A DNA stretch of 64,000 nt, taken from contig NZ_CP022161.1 of the NCBI RefSeq assembly GCF_002214185.1, positions 3,905,767 to 3,969,766 on the forward strand, written 5' to 3'. The notes under the pieces are model-generated. The model was given only the letters and a program-made list of their open reading frames with translations, had not been told where the DNA came from and did not search any database. Of the stretch, positions 25,113 through 36,261 are shown piece by piece. Every line of letters begins with the position of its first letter. Positions within the stretch are counted from its first letter, which is position 1. The translations under genes were made by a program, and so were the position numbers. The DNA comes from Streptomyces capitiformicae. Its GTDB lineage: Bacteria; Actinomycetota; Actinomycetes; Streptomycetales; Streptomycetaceae.

Positions 25113-25232
25113 GGGGCGGTGTCGATATGGGGCTCCGCCCCGTGTGCGCGACAAGCCACGACGACGCCGCAGCCGCCAACACACAGCTCACTCCGAGCTC
25201 TCAGGCGAACAACCTGACCGGAAGCAAGAGAG

Positions 25233-25670
25233 TCACCTCTTCGACTTGGCCGCCTTCGGCGTCACCAAACGACTACCGCTCCAGTCCTTGCCCACGCTGA
25301 CACTCTTCGACGCGGACAACCCCGCAGTCGTCGCGGCCTCCGAAATGTCGCTGGGCTCCACATAGCCGTCCCGCCCGGTCTTGGGCGTCAGCAGCAGGAT
25401 CGAGCCACCCTCCTCGATGTACGTGGTGGCGTCCACCAGCACATCGGTCAGGTCGCCGTCGTCGTCGCGGAACCACAGCACGACGGCATCGGCCACGTCG
25501 TCGTAGTCCTCGTCGACGAGCTCACTGCCTACGACTTCCTCGATGGACTCGCGGAGCTCCTGGTCGACATCGTCGTCGTAGCCGATCTCCTGGACCACCT
25601 GCTCGGGCTGGAACCCCAGCCTGACGGCAGGGTTCGTCCGCTCCTCCGCGTGGTCCGCGGTCGCGCTCAC
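25233..25670 (-). CDS. DUF3052-family acidic protein
   Basis: A 145-residue conserved actinobacterial protein. The GTG at 25670 is chosen because AGGAGG lies 7 bases before it; an upstream extension to 25775 has no such site. Residues 10-90 are highly acidic (DDDVDQELRESIEEVVGSEL, DEDYDDVADAVVLWFRDDDG). The middle EEGGSILLLTPKTGRDGYVEP and the basic end VTPKAAKSKR are typical. Function unknown. It is divergent from aceE, an order I recall as conserved in Streptomyces. Confidence 0.92.
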   Translation of the reverse strand: MSATADHAEERTNPAVRLGFQPEQVVQEIGYDDDVDQELRESIEEVVGSELVDEDYDDVADAVVLWFRDDDGDLTDVLVDATTYIEEGGSILLLTPKTGRDGYVEPSDISEAATTAGLSASKSVSVGKDWSGSRLVTPKAAKSKR

Positions 25671-26071
25671 GGGTTGCCTCCTGATCATGTTCGGGTGGGG
25701 TTGCCCCCGGGATATCAGCCACGCGTGTACGCGAAGCATTGGCCGTAGTCCACACGGGCGGGACGGATCGCGCAAGTACCCAGCCTCGGAGACCGCCGAA
25801 ACGGTGACGATCCGGGCCGTGTCACCGCAACTCTCTGCGCGAATTCACAGCTACAGGTGACACACGCCACACCCTTCTGCCCGTTTTGCGCATTCGGTAA
25901 CCATCCGAGGGTACGAGAGTCGAACGGCTCTACTGCCTTTACGGAACAAGTAAACGCCCTGGTTACCTCTCGGTAGAGGTGACGTTTGCGCCCCCGAGGT
26001 ACACGATGGGGAACGGTGCAGGCACCCATGAACACCCATGAAGAGTGGCCCTCTGACAGCTAAGGAACAGC
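25671..26071. promoter_or_regulatory. Divergent regulatory region between the DUF3052 gene and aceE
   Basis: About 400 bases without a gene. It carries the dyad at 25963-25984. A possible aceE promoter overlaps it: GGTGAC (25978-25983) with TACACG (26001-26006) 17 bases on, giving a start near 26013 and a leader of about 60 bases. The rest shows nothing I can name. Confidence 0.45.
25963..25984. promoter_or_regulatory. Dyad upstream of aceE, possible operator
   Basis: GTTACCTCT-CGGT-AGAGGTGAC: nine-base arms with one mismatch around a four-base centre, about 90 bases before the aceE start and overlapping the likely -35 box. A repressor or activator of pyruvate dehydrogenase could bind here. 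A hairpin in a longer leader is the alternative. Confidence 0.5.
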
Positions 26072-28819
<2,748 letters not shown>

Positions 28820-28846
28820 CATCTGGTCCCTGTGTCTCCGTGTGTC

Positions 28847-28880
28847 AAGGGGTGGTGAACCTGCGGGTTCACCACCCCTT
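28847..28880 (+). terminator. Intrinsic terminator of aceE
   Basis: A perfect 15-bp stem (AAGGGGTGGTGAACC and its complement) with a TGCG loop, 27 bases after the aceE stop and followed by CACGTTTTCC. Confidence 0.9.
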
Positions 28881-28907
28881 CACGTTTTCCACGATGTGTT
28901 TTCTACG

Positions 28908-29675
28908 ATGCGCAGCATGAAGCAGCGATCGGGCTCGGCGCAGGCCCGTTGGGAACAGCACACACAGCGGCCGCTGTTCGGACTGGCCGCGGTCTTCGCC
29001 GTCGCGTACGCCGTACCGATCGTCCGGCCGGACGCGAGCGCGAACGTGAAGTGGTGGTGCGAGGTCGCCGAGTGGGCGGTGTGGGGGGCGTTCGCGTTCG
29101 ACTACCTCGTCCGGGTCGCGCTCGCCGAGCGGCGGTGGGAGTTCGTGCGGTCGCACTGGCTGGACCTGTGCGCGGTGGTGCTGCCGATGGTCCAGCCGCT
29201 GCGGTTGCTGCGGCTGGTGGCGACGTTGCTGCTGGTCGGGCAGCGGGCGCGGATCGCGTCACAGATAAGGCTCACCACGTACGTCGGCGGGTCGGTGATC
29301 GGGCTGTTGATGTTCGGGTCGTTGGCGGTGCTGTCCGTGGAGCGGGGCTCGCCGGACGGGAACATCCACACGCTGGGCGACGCCGTGTGGTGGTCGTTCA
29401 CCACCATGACGACCGTGGGGTACGGGGATCACGCGCCGACCACCGGGCTGGGGCGGGTGTTGGCCGTTGGGCTGATGCTGTCGGGGATCGCGTTGTTGGG
29501 TGTGGTGACCGCGAATATCGCCGCGTGGTTCATCGCGCGGTTCGAGAAGGACGACGCGGAGGAGCGGCGGCAGACCGCGGCGATTGCCGAGCTGACGGAG
29601 GAGGTTCGGTTGTTGCGGGCGGAGGTTGCTGCGTTGCGGTCTTCCGGAGGGGCGGTGCCGAAACAGCGCCTGTGA
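28908..29675 (+). CDS. Voltage-gated-type potassium channel family protein
   Basis: A 255-residue membrane protein. The selectivity filter TTVGYGD is at about residues 168-174, preceded by the pore helix DAVWWSFTTM. Six hydrophobic segments are visible: LFGLAAVFAVAYAVP, WAVWGAFAFDYLV, WLDLCAVVLPMV, a short basic S4-like LRLLRLVATLLLVGQRARI, VIGLLMFGSLAVL and GLMLSGIALLGVVTANIAAWF. A C-terminal coiled coil (about 222-247, EERRQTAAIAELTEEVRLLRAE, read in parts) probably tetramerises it. The start at 28908 or 28917 is not settled; there is no clear ribosome binding site, and an earlier GTG falls inside the aceE terminator. Confidence 0.92.
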   Translation: MRSMKQRSGSAQARWEQHTQRPLFGLAAVFAVAYAVPIVRPDASANVKWWCEVAEWAVWGAFAFDYLVRVALAERRWEFVRSHWLDLCAVVLPMVQPLRLLRLVATLLLVGQRARIASQIRLTTYVGGSVIGLLMFGSLAVLSVERGSPDGNIHTLGDAVWWSFTTMTTVGYGDHAPTTGLGRVLAVGLMLSGIALLGVVTANIAAWFIARFEKDDAEERRQTAAIAELTEEVRLLRAEVAALRSSGGAVPKQRL

Positions 29676-30022
29676 CCGTAGGGCCGCCCGCAGTCCCCGG
29701 CGTCAGAAGACGGGGCGGGTGCCGAGGGTCGCGCGATCCGGCCCGGTCCGTGACCACGTCCGGCCACGTGAGCGGGGGTGCCTGCGCATACCGTGTCCGA
29801 AACCCGCCATCGTCTACAACTCCCTGAACCTTGCGGTCAGTTCGCGTACAGGAAGGCGGGTACCCCTACGGCGTGGTTGAAACAAGGGAGGGTTGGTCGG
29901 TCCCGGCTGCGCGCGCTGCTCCCCTCCGGCAGCGCGCGCAGAACCTCGGTCCGCCACTGTGGTCCAGGGCGGGTGTCCGGTGCGAGCGATCTTTAGCCTT
30001 GTCACCCTGATAGGTGAACGCG
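29676..30022. other. Intergenic region with terminator, no gene
   Basis: About 350 bases between the convergent channel and MFS genes. The only structure that I can support is the stem-loop at 29907-29941. Confidence 0.6.
29907..29941. terminator. Stem-loop terminator downstream of the MFS transporter
   Basis: A perfect 13-bp stem (CTGCGCGCGCTGC / GCAGCGCGCGCAG) with a nine-base loop between convergent genes; it could serve both strands. No T-run. Confidence 0.7.
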
Positions 30023-31648
30023 TCAGATGTGCGCCGCCCCGGCGCCCGCCTCCGCGTTCTCGCCGCGCTTGGTCAGGAACGCCACGAGGACAGCGACCGC
30101 GGCGACCCCGGCGGCGACCAGGCAGGCGAGGCCCATGCCGGAGATGAACGTGTCGTGCGCGACGTCGGTGATCTTTGCGGCGATCTGTGCCGGCGTGCCC
30201 TCGGCGACCGGGGCCACGCCGACCTGGACGGCCTCGGAGGCCTGGTCGAGCTGGGTGTCGGTGAGCGGCGGGAGACCGGCGTCCTTCCAGTTGCCGGCGA
30301 GGTCGCCGTCGACCTTGGAGGCCATCACGGCGCCCAGGACGGCCGTACCGAGGCTGCCGCCGATCTGCATCGCGGCCTGCTGGAGGCCGCCGGCGACACC
30401 GGAGAGCTCCATGGGGGCGTTGCCGACGATGACCTCCGTCGCGCCGACCATGACCGGGGCGAGGCCGAGGCCGAGCATGGCGAACCAGAGGGACATCACG
30501 CCGCTGCCGGTGTCGGTCTCCAGGGTCGACATGCCGTACATGGCGATCGCGGTGAGCGCCATGCCGCCGGCCAGCGGGATGCGCGGCCCGGCCTTGGTGA
30601 TCAGGGCGCCGGCGAGCGGTGAGCCGACGATCATCATGCCGGTGAGCGGAAGGAGGTGCAGGCCCGCGTCGATGGGGCTCATCCCGTGCACGTTCTGCAG
30701 GTAGAACGTGACGAAGAACAGGCCGCCCATGAAGGCGATGGCCATCAGGACCATCAGGACCACGCCCGCGGACAGCGGGACCGAACGGAACAGCGCCAGC
30801 GGGATCAAGGGCTCCTTCACCTTCGTCTCCCAGAAGGCGAAGAGGGCGAAGCCGGCGACGGACGCGGCGACGAAGGTCCACGTCAGGCCGTCGCCCCAGC
30901 CCCACTCGGGGGCCTTGATGAGGGCCCAGACCAGGCAGAACATGGCCGCCGACAGCAGGGCTATACCCAGGATGTCGAAGGAGCGGGGCGCGTTCTCGGC
31001 GCGGTGGTCCAGCAGGATCCAGGCGCCCAGGGCCACGGCGAGGACGCCGACCGGGACGTTGATCCAGAACACGGACTGCCAGCTGACGTTCTCGACGAGG
31101 AAGCCGCCGAGGATCGGGCCGCCCGCGGTGGAGGCGCCGATGACCATGCCCCAGATGCCGATCGCCATGTTCAGCTTCTCGGCGGGGAAGGTGGCGCGGA
31201 GCAGACCGAGCGCGGCCGGCATCAGCAGGGCGCCGAACAGGCCCTGGAAGACACGGAAGGTCACCACGAAGGCGACGGAGTCGGACAGACCGATGGCCCC
31301 CGAGGCCGCGGCGAAGCCGACCACACCGATGAGGAAGGTCTGGCGGTGGCCGAAGCGGTCGCCGAGCTTGCCCGCGGTGATGAGGGTGACCGCCAGCGCG
31401 AGGAAGTACGCGTTGGTGATCCACTGGACCTCGGCGAAACTCGCCTTGAGGTCGTCCGCGATGGCCGGGTTGGCGATCGCCACGATGGTGCCGTCGAGGG
31501 CGACCATCATGACGCCGACGGCCACGGTGAGGAGGGTGAACCAGGGATGGCCGCGCAGGCCGCGGGCCTGGCTCGGTGTCGGGTCCGACGGGGCTGCCGG
31601 CGCCTTGTCCCCCGGTCCCGTCTTGTCGACAGTGGTCTGACTAGTCAT
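30023..31648 (-). CDS. MFS multidrug exporter, DHA2/EmrB-QacA type (14 TM)
   Basis: A 541-residue transporter. Motif A GKLGDRFGHRQTFLIGV, motif D1-like ALDGTIVAIANPAIADDL at the first helix and motif C GIWGMVIGASTAGGPILGG in helix 5 mark the proton-driven drug antiporters. About 14 hydrophobic segments are seen. Start ATG 31648 (MTSQTTVDK) is preferred over a longer frame to 31690 that would enter the operator. It is divergent from a TetR gene with a 100-base spacer containing a clear dyad, so it is most likely repressed by that regulator and induced by its substrate. Confidence 0.95.
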   Translation of the reverse strand: MTSQTTVDKTGPGDKAPAAPSDPTPSQARGLRGHPWFTLLTVAVGVMMVALDGTIVAIANPAIADDLKASFAEVQWITNAYFLALAVTLITAGKLGDRFGHRQTFLIGVVGFAAASGAIGLSDSVAFVVTFRVFQGLFGALLMPAALGLLRATFPAEKLNMAIGIWGMVIGASTAGGPILGGFLVENVSWQSVFWINVPVGVLAVALGAWILLDHRAENAPRSFDILGIALLSAAMFCLVWALIKAPEWGWGDGLTWTFVAASVAGFALFAFWETKVKEPLIPLALFRSVPLSAGVVLMVLMAIAFMGGLFFVTFYLQNVHGMSPIDAGLHLLPLTGMMIVGSPLAGALITKAGPRIPLAGGMALTAIAMYGMSTLETDTGSGVMSLWFAMLGLGLAPVMVGATEVIVGNAPMELSGVAGGLQQAAMQIGGSLGTAVLGAVMASKVDGDLAGNWKDAGLPPLTDTQLDQASEAVQVGVAPVAEGTPAQIAAKITDVAHDTFISGMGLACLVAAGVAAVAVLVAFLTKRGENAEAGAGAAHI

Positions 31649-31672
31649 GCGTTCGAGGCTAATGACAGCCAC

Positions 31673-31711
31673 TGACAGTTGACAAACCAATTCACAAGTC
31701 GGTAACTGTCA
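31673..31711. promoter_or_regulatory. TetR operator and promoter region between the MFS and TetR genes
   Basis: The inverted pair TGACAGTT (31673-31680) and AACTGTCA (31704-31711) is perfect over 8 bases with 23 between. A further TGACAG lies at 31663-31668. TTGACA (31679-31684) and TAACTG (31703-31708) can serve as -35 and -10 for the rightward TetR gene. Binding here would block both promoters. Confidence 0.65.
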
Positions 31712-31748
31712 CGTCACTCGCCGCGAGGGCGGGTGGAGACGAGGGTTC

Positions 31749-32417
31749 ATGAAGACGGTGACGGCGACGCCGGAAGGGCGGCCCGGACTGCGCGAACGCA
31801 AGAAGCGGCGCACGCACGACGCGCTGCTGCGGGCCGCGCTGGAGCTGTTCACGACCAAGGGGTACGAGGCGACGACGGTCGACGAGATCGCCGAGGCCGT
31901 CGACGTCTCGCAGCGCACCTTCTTCCGCTACTTCGCGGGCAAGGAGGAGGCAGCCCTCGCGGTCCAGGACATCGCCCAGGAGTGCTTCGCCGAGGCAGTG
32001 CGCGACCGCCCGCCGCACGAGGCCCCCCTGGAGGCCATGCGCAACGCCGTCCTGGAGGGCTGGGACGACATCACCGAGATCGTCGAACAGGTCGTTCCCG
32101 TCGAGCTGTATCTGCGCTCCTACCGCATGGTCGAGTCGACGCCCGCGCTCCTCGCCGCCCATCTGCGCCGCTCCGACGAGACGGCGGAGGCGATCGCGCG
32201 GATCATCGCCGAGCGTGAGGGCGTCGACGTGGACGCCGATCCCCGGCCGCGGGTGGCCGTCGCCCTCTTCTCCGGAGTGATCCGTGTCACCGAACGTCTA
32301 TGGGCCCTGGGCGAGGACCTCAACATGGACACGATGCGCGACCTGATGGCCGTGCACCTGGACGCCGTACGGCCCGCGCTGGCCGAGAAGTGGCGTACGG
32401 ACCGACGTACGGACTGA
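31749..32417 (+). CDS. TetR-family regulator of the divergent MFS exporter
   Basis: A 222-residue protein. The HTH is at about residues 18-62: RKKRRTHDALLRAALELF, TTKGYEATTVDEIAEAVDVSQRTFFRYF, with the recognition helix VSQRTFFRYF. The remainder is an all-helical ligand domain ending KWRTDRRTD. Divergent from the exporter with a shared dyad, the standard arrangement of a local repressor. Confidence 0.93.
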   Translation: MKTVTATPEGRPGLRERKKRRTHDALLRAALELFTTKGYEATTVDEIAEAVDVSQRTFFRYFAGKEEAALAVQDIAQECFAEAVRDRPPHEAPLEAMRNAVLEGWDDITEIVEQVVPVELYLRSYRMVESTPALLAAHLRRSDETAEAIARIIAEREGVDVDADPRPRVAVALFSGVIRVTERLWALGEDLNMDTMRDLMAVHLDAVRPALAEKWRTDRRTD

Positions 32418-32551
32418 AACACACAGGGAACGGCAGCATCGGGATGTTCTTTGCGCACCGTCGCGCACGGTACGGAACAGGCGTCCGCCAAACGTGATCT
32501 CCCCCACTCGGTTAACGCGAGACCCTTCCGTTCTCTTAGTGTGTCCTTTCA

Positions 32552-33760
32552 GTGACTTCCTTCGACTCCTCCCCGCAACTGAACGTCTGGCGCGCACTGC
32601 TGGCGCTGGCCGTCGTTTTCGTGATGCTGGCGACCACCGGTTGGACCGCGCTCCGCAGCCATCGAGGGGAGTCGCCGCTGCAGGCGTCGCTCTCCGCGTG
32701 GCAACGCGGACACCTCGACGGACGCGATCTGCCGGACGCCCAATCGTCCCCGTACCGACTGGCGTCGTTCTTCGCCTCGCTCAGCGAACGGCAGCGCACC
32801 CGGCTCGCCCAGCGCTACCCGCTCGCGATCGGCAACATGAACGGCGCCCCCGTCGAACTGCGTTACCGGGCCAACCGCATCGCGCTGAAGCAGCAGAGCA
32901 GACGCGAACGCCAGCGCATGCACGACGAACGGCTCTCCGCGGCCGGCCAGCAGCAGGCGGGCCGCCGGATGCACCGCTACGACATACTGGCCGTGAGGAG
33001 CCGGCACATCCTCGCGTTCGACCCCGAAGGCGCCGGCCGGGTCGCCGAGGTCTTCGGAAACCTCGACAAGGCCGAGCGCGTGTCGGTCGTCGTCCCCGGC
33101 GTCGACACCAACGTCCTCAACTTCCAGCGCACCAACCGCCAGTACTCGGCGCCCTTCGGCATGGCCAAGGCGCTCTACAAGGCGGAGCGGGCGGCGAGCC
33201 GCGGGACGCGTACGGCCGTCATCGCCTGGGCGGACTACACCGCGCCCGACGGCCTCGGCCTGGACTCCGCCACCGCGCTCCGCGCCGAACAGGGCTCGAT
33301 CCGGCTGAACGCGCTGGTGCGGGCCCTGCCGGGCGCCTCCACGGTCGCGCTGCTGTGCCACAGCTACGGCTCGGTGGTGTGCGGGGTCGCCGCGAGCGCG
33401 CTGCCGGCGCGGGTGACCGACATAGCGGTCGCCGGCAGCCCCGGTATGCGCGTCGAGACGGCCTCCCAACTGCGTACGCCGGCCCGGGTGTGGGCCATGC
33501 GGGACGCCGACGACTGGGTCCAGGACGTTCCCTACCTGGAGGTCGGCGGGCTCGGGCACGGCGCCGACCCGGTCTCCGCGGAGTTCGGTGCGCGGATCCT
33601 GTCGGCGTCCGACGCCAAGGGGCACAGCGGCTATTTCGAGCCGGGGACCGAGAGTCTGTACAACCTCGCCGAAATCGGCGTCGGCGCCTACGAGTCGGTG
33701 CACTGCGCGCAGGAGGATGACGCATGCCTGGAGGGTTTGCCCGACGCCGCTGCGGCCTGA
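32552..33760 (+). CDS. DUF1023-family alpha/beta hydrolase
   Basis: A 402-residue protein. An N-terminal hydrophobic segment (about residues 12-31, WRALLALAVVFVMLATTGWT) suggests a membrane anchor or uncleaved signal. The catalytic part has VSVVVPGVDTNVLNFQ, VIAWADYTAPDGLGLD and the elbow ALLCHSYGSVVCGVA, with Ser in CHSYGS where relatives have GHSYGS. The C-terminal DAKGHSGYFEPGTESLYNLAEI holds the His. The GTG at 32552 is the chosen start. Substrate unknown; such proteins act at or outside the membrane. Confidence 0.9.
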   Translation: MTSFDSSPQLNVWRALLALAVVFVMLATTGWTALRSHRGESPLQASLSAWQRGHLDGRDLPDAQSSPYRLASFFASLSERQRTRLAQRYPLAIGNMNGAPVELRYRANRIALKQQSRRERQRMHDERLSAAGQQQAGRRMHRYDILAVRSRHILAFDPEGAGRVAEVFGNLDKAERVSVVVPGVDTNVLNFQRTNRQYSAPFGMAKALYKAERAASRGTRTAVIAWADYTAPDGLGLDSATALRAEQGSIRLNALVRALPGASTVALLCHSYGSVVCGVAASALPARVTDIAVAGSPGMRVETASQLRTPARVWAMRDADDWVQDVPYLEVGGLGHGADPVSAEFGARILSASDAKGHSGYFEPGTESLYNLAEIGVGAYESVHCAQEDDACLEGLPDAAAA

Positions 33761-33826
33761 CGCGCGTAGAGGACGGAAAAGTGCGGTTCGCCACGGGTCG
33801 GGACTTCGTCGCGTCGCGCGCATACG

Positions 33827-34690
33827 ATGAGCCGCATGGGTGATGTACTGGCCGGATTTCACGCCGCCTGGGAGTTCGAGTCCGACTCCGTGCTCATCCG
33901 CTTCGAACGGGGGATCCGTACACCGAAGCTGTTCGCCGCGCTCGGCGAGCGGCGCGTCCCCCTGGAAGCGATCGCGGACGTGACGCTGACACCGGGGAAG
34001 CGGGGCACCGTCGTACTGCGCGTCGTGCCGAGACCGGGCGCCGATCCACTGATGGAAGCGGCGGCCGACCAGCTCAAGGAGAGCTCCGATCCGTACCGGC
34101 TGGTGATGCCGGCCGAGCGGGGGACTCTCGCCGAGTACTACGCCGACGAGCTGCGGGCCAGGTTGACCGAGTCGGGGCCCGCCGAACGGTTTCTGGTGGC
34201 GGCGCCCGAGGTGCCGTTGCAGTTCAAGGCGTACGACGGGAAGGCGTCGTTCGACGGGCGGTCGGTGTCGTTCCGGTGGTTCTGGACGGGCGCCTCCTCG
34301 GCGAAGTGGAAAGCCGGGGACCAGAGTTTTCCGGTGAGTTCACTCAGTGGGGTGGAGTGGCGGTCGCCGGAAATGTTCGAGGGCTATCTGCGGTTGCTGC
34401 GGCGGGATGCCGAGCAGCATGCGCAGCCCGATCAGGATCCGGCGGCCGTGGTGTTCGGGCTCGGGTACGGGCCCGTGCATGAGTCGTTGCCGTTCGCCGC
34501 GGCTGTGCTGGCGGCCGTGCGGGTGCGCTCCGCGGGGCCCGGGGATGCGGCCTTGGCCGCCGCCGTGCCGCGGCGGGATCCGGCCGACATCGCCGACCGG
34601 ATCCGGCACCTCGGGGAGTTGCACCAGGCGGGGTTGGTCACGGACGAGGAGTTCAGTGTGAAGAAGGCGGAGTTGCTGGCGGAGCTTTAG
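33827..34690 (+). CDS. DUF4429-domain protein with a C-terminal SHOCT motif
   Basis: A 287-residue protein. GDVLAGFHAAWEFESDSVLIRFERGIRTPKL (read in parts) opens a first DUF4429 domain. A related second one follows near residues 130-240 (FKAYDGKASFDGRSVSF, PVSSLSGVEWRSPEMFEGYLR). The last 35 residues, ADIADRIRHLGELHQAGLVTDEEFSVKKAELL, form a SHOCT motif, a short oligomerisation-type tail. Starts at 33827 and 33836 are both possible. No enzymatic motif is seen; the role is unknown. Confidence 0.88.
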   Translation: MSRMGDVLAGFHAAWEFESDSVLIRFERGIRTPKLFAALGERRVPLEAIADVTLTPGKRGTVVLRVVPRPGADPLMEAAADQLKESSDPYRLVMPAERGTLAEYYADELRARLTESGPAERFLVAAPEVPLQFKAYDGKASFDGRSVSFRWFWTGASSAKWKAGDQSFPVSSLSGVEWRSPEMFEGYLRLLRRDAEQHAQPDQDPAAVVFGLGYGPVHESLPFAAAVLAAVRVRSAGPGDAALAAAVPRRDPADIADRIRHLGELHQAGLVTDEEFSVKKAELLAEL

Positions 34691-35704
34691 CTACTCCCTG
34701 CCTGCGGAGGTGAACGTCATGTCCGCGTAGCGGTCTCCGGCCACCTTCGCCGCTATCGGTTCCAGCAACGCCATGTCCTCCTCGCCCAGGACCATGCGTG
34801 TCGCCGCCGTGTTCTCCTCCACCCGTCCCGGCTTGCGCGTGCCCGGGATCGGGACCACCTGGAGGCCGTACATGGCCGACTGCTGGTGGACCCAGGCCAG
34901 GGCGATCTGGCCGAGGGAGGCGTCGTGGGCGTCGGCCACGGCGCGGATCGGGTCCAGCAGGGCCGCGTTGGCCGCCGCGTTGTCGCCCGTGAAGCGGGGC
35001 TGGTGGCGGCGGAAGTCGTCCGCAGTGAGGTCCTCTGCCTTGGCGAAGGAGCCGGTGAGGAAGCCTCGGCCCAGGGGGGAGTAGGCGACGAGGGTGACGT
35101 CGAGTTCGCGGGCCGTGGGGACCACATGGGTCTCGATGTCCCGGCTGAAGAGGGACCATTCCGACTGGAGGGCGGCGATGGGGTGCACCGCGTGGGCGGT
35201 GCGGAGTTCGCCGGCCGTGACCTCGCTCAGGCCCAGGTGCTTGACCTTGCCCTCGCGGACGAGGTCGGCCATGACGCCGACGGTCTCCTCGATGGGGACG
35301 TTCACGTCGCGGCGGTGCATGTAGTAGAGGTCGATCACGTCGACGTCGAGGCGCCGCAGGCTCGCCTCCACGGACTCGCGGATGTGCGGGGCGTCGTTGC
35401 GGATGATCCGCTTGGTGGAGTCGTCCGGGTCGACCGCCAGGCCGAACTTGGTGGCGATGACGACCTCGTCGCGGTGGGCCTTGACGAAGGGGGCGAGGAA
35501 CTTCTCGTTCTCGCCGGCGCCGTAGGCGTGGGCCGTGTCGTAGAGCGTGACGCCCAGTTCCAGGGCGCGTTCGAGGGTGGCCCTCGACTCCGCCGCGTCC
35601 GAGGGGCCGTACGCGAAGCTCATGCCCATGCAGCCGAGGCCCTGTACGCCGACCTCGGGGCCGTCCGCTCCCAGCCGTGCCTTGGCGATCCTGCCGTTCG
35701 TCAT
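34691..35704 (-). CDS. Aldo/keto reductase
   Basis: A 337-residue NADPH-dependent oxidoreductase. The catalytic set is visible as LYDTAHAYGAGENE (Asp, Tyr), VVIATKFG (Lys) and DLYYMHRRD (His). Cofactor pieces are GLSEVTAGELRTAH, AYSPLGRGFLTG and VPIPGTRKPGRVEEN. It reduces aldehydes or ketones. Its ATG overlaps the stop of the MerR gene by four bases (ATGA), so it is translated from the MerR transcript and presumably induced by the same signal. Confidence 0.96.
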   Translation of the reverse strand: MTNGRIAKARLGADGPEVGVQGLGCMGMSFAYGPSDAAESRATLERALELGVTLYDTAHAYGAGENEKFLAPFVKAHRDEVVIATKFGLAVDPDDSTKRIIRNDAPHIRESVEASLRRLDVDVIDLYYMHRRDVNVPIEETVGVMADLVREGKVKHLGLSEVTAGELRTAHAVHPIAALQSEWSLFSRDIETHVVPTARELDVTLVAYSPLGRGFLTGSFAKAEDLTADDFRRHQPRFTGDNAAANAALLDPIRAVADAHDASLGQIALAWVHQQSAMYGLQVVPIPGTRKPGRVEENTAATRMVLGEEDMALLEPIAAKVAGDRYADMTFTSAGRE

Positions 35705-36165
35705 GAGGCCCTCTCCGACGCCAGGGCCTGCCCGGCGTCCGCGTAGAAGTCGATTTTGCGGTCGAGCACGCTCAGGGTGTCCTGGAGCTCGGCGATCCGG
35801 GCCAGGACGTCCTCCCGGGTCGATTTGAGGAGGTCGAAGCGCTCGGCGTAGGTGTGGTCGCCCTCGCGGACGAGTTCCGCGTACCGGACCATGTCGGCGA
35901 CCGGCATGCCGGTGAGCCGGAGCTTGCCGACGAGGTCGAGCCAGTCGAGGTCGCGGTTGCGGTAGCGGCGCTGGCCGGTGTGGGAACGGTCGATGTGCGG
36001 CATCAGGCCGATCCGCTCGTACCAGCGCAGGGTGTGCGCCGTCAGCCCCGTGAGGGTGGCGACCTCGCTGATCGTGTACTTGTCCTGTCCTTCCGGCCGC
36101 CGCTCGTACAAGGGCAGTCCGGCGCAGTTCTGGGTCCTGGTACCTGTCGTCTCCACCACGGTCAT
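35701..36165 (-). CDS. MerR-family transcriptional regulator
   Basis: A 154-residue regulator. The winged HTH reads YTISEVATLTGLTAHTLRWYERIGLM at about residues 30-55, with QRRYRNRDLDWLDLVGKLRLTGM after it. A long C-terminal coiled coil (LLKSTREDVLARIAELQDTLSVLDRKIDFY, in parts) is the usual dimer helix. No Cys cluster is present, so a metal is unlikely; an organic or electrophile signal is more likely given the linked aldo/keto reductase. The promoter in front has the MerR hallmark 19-base spacer. Confidence 0.94.
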   Translation of the reverse strand: MTVVETTGTRTQNCAGLPLYERRPEGQDKYTISEVATLTGLTAHTLRWYERIGLMPHIDRSHTGQRRYRNRDLDWLDLVGKLRLTGMPVADMVRYAELVREGDHTYAERFDLLKSTREDVLARIAELQDTLSVLDRKIDFYADAGQALASERAS

Positions 36166-36172
36166 GGCCTCA

Positions 36173-36203
36173 ACGCTAAAACCCTGGAGTGCGCTCCAAG
36201 CAA
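36173..36203 (-). promoter_or_regulatory. MerR-type promoter with a 19-base spacer and central dyad
   Basis: On the minus strand TTGCTT (36203-36198), 19 bases, then TAGCGT (36178-36173). The spacer holds CTTGGAG-CGCA-CTCCAGG, a near-perfect dyad of the kind MerR proteins twist to activate transcription. The -10 box ends only 7 bases before the ATG at 36165, so the transcript is probably leaderless or nearly so. Confidence 0.75.
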
Positions 36204-36261
36204 GCGGAATCCGATGAAATTCCGGCGACACACGGAGAGTTGGCTGACTACCGTGCGGATC

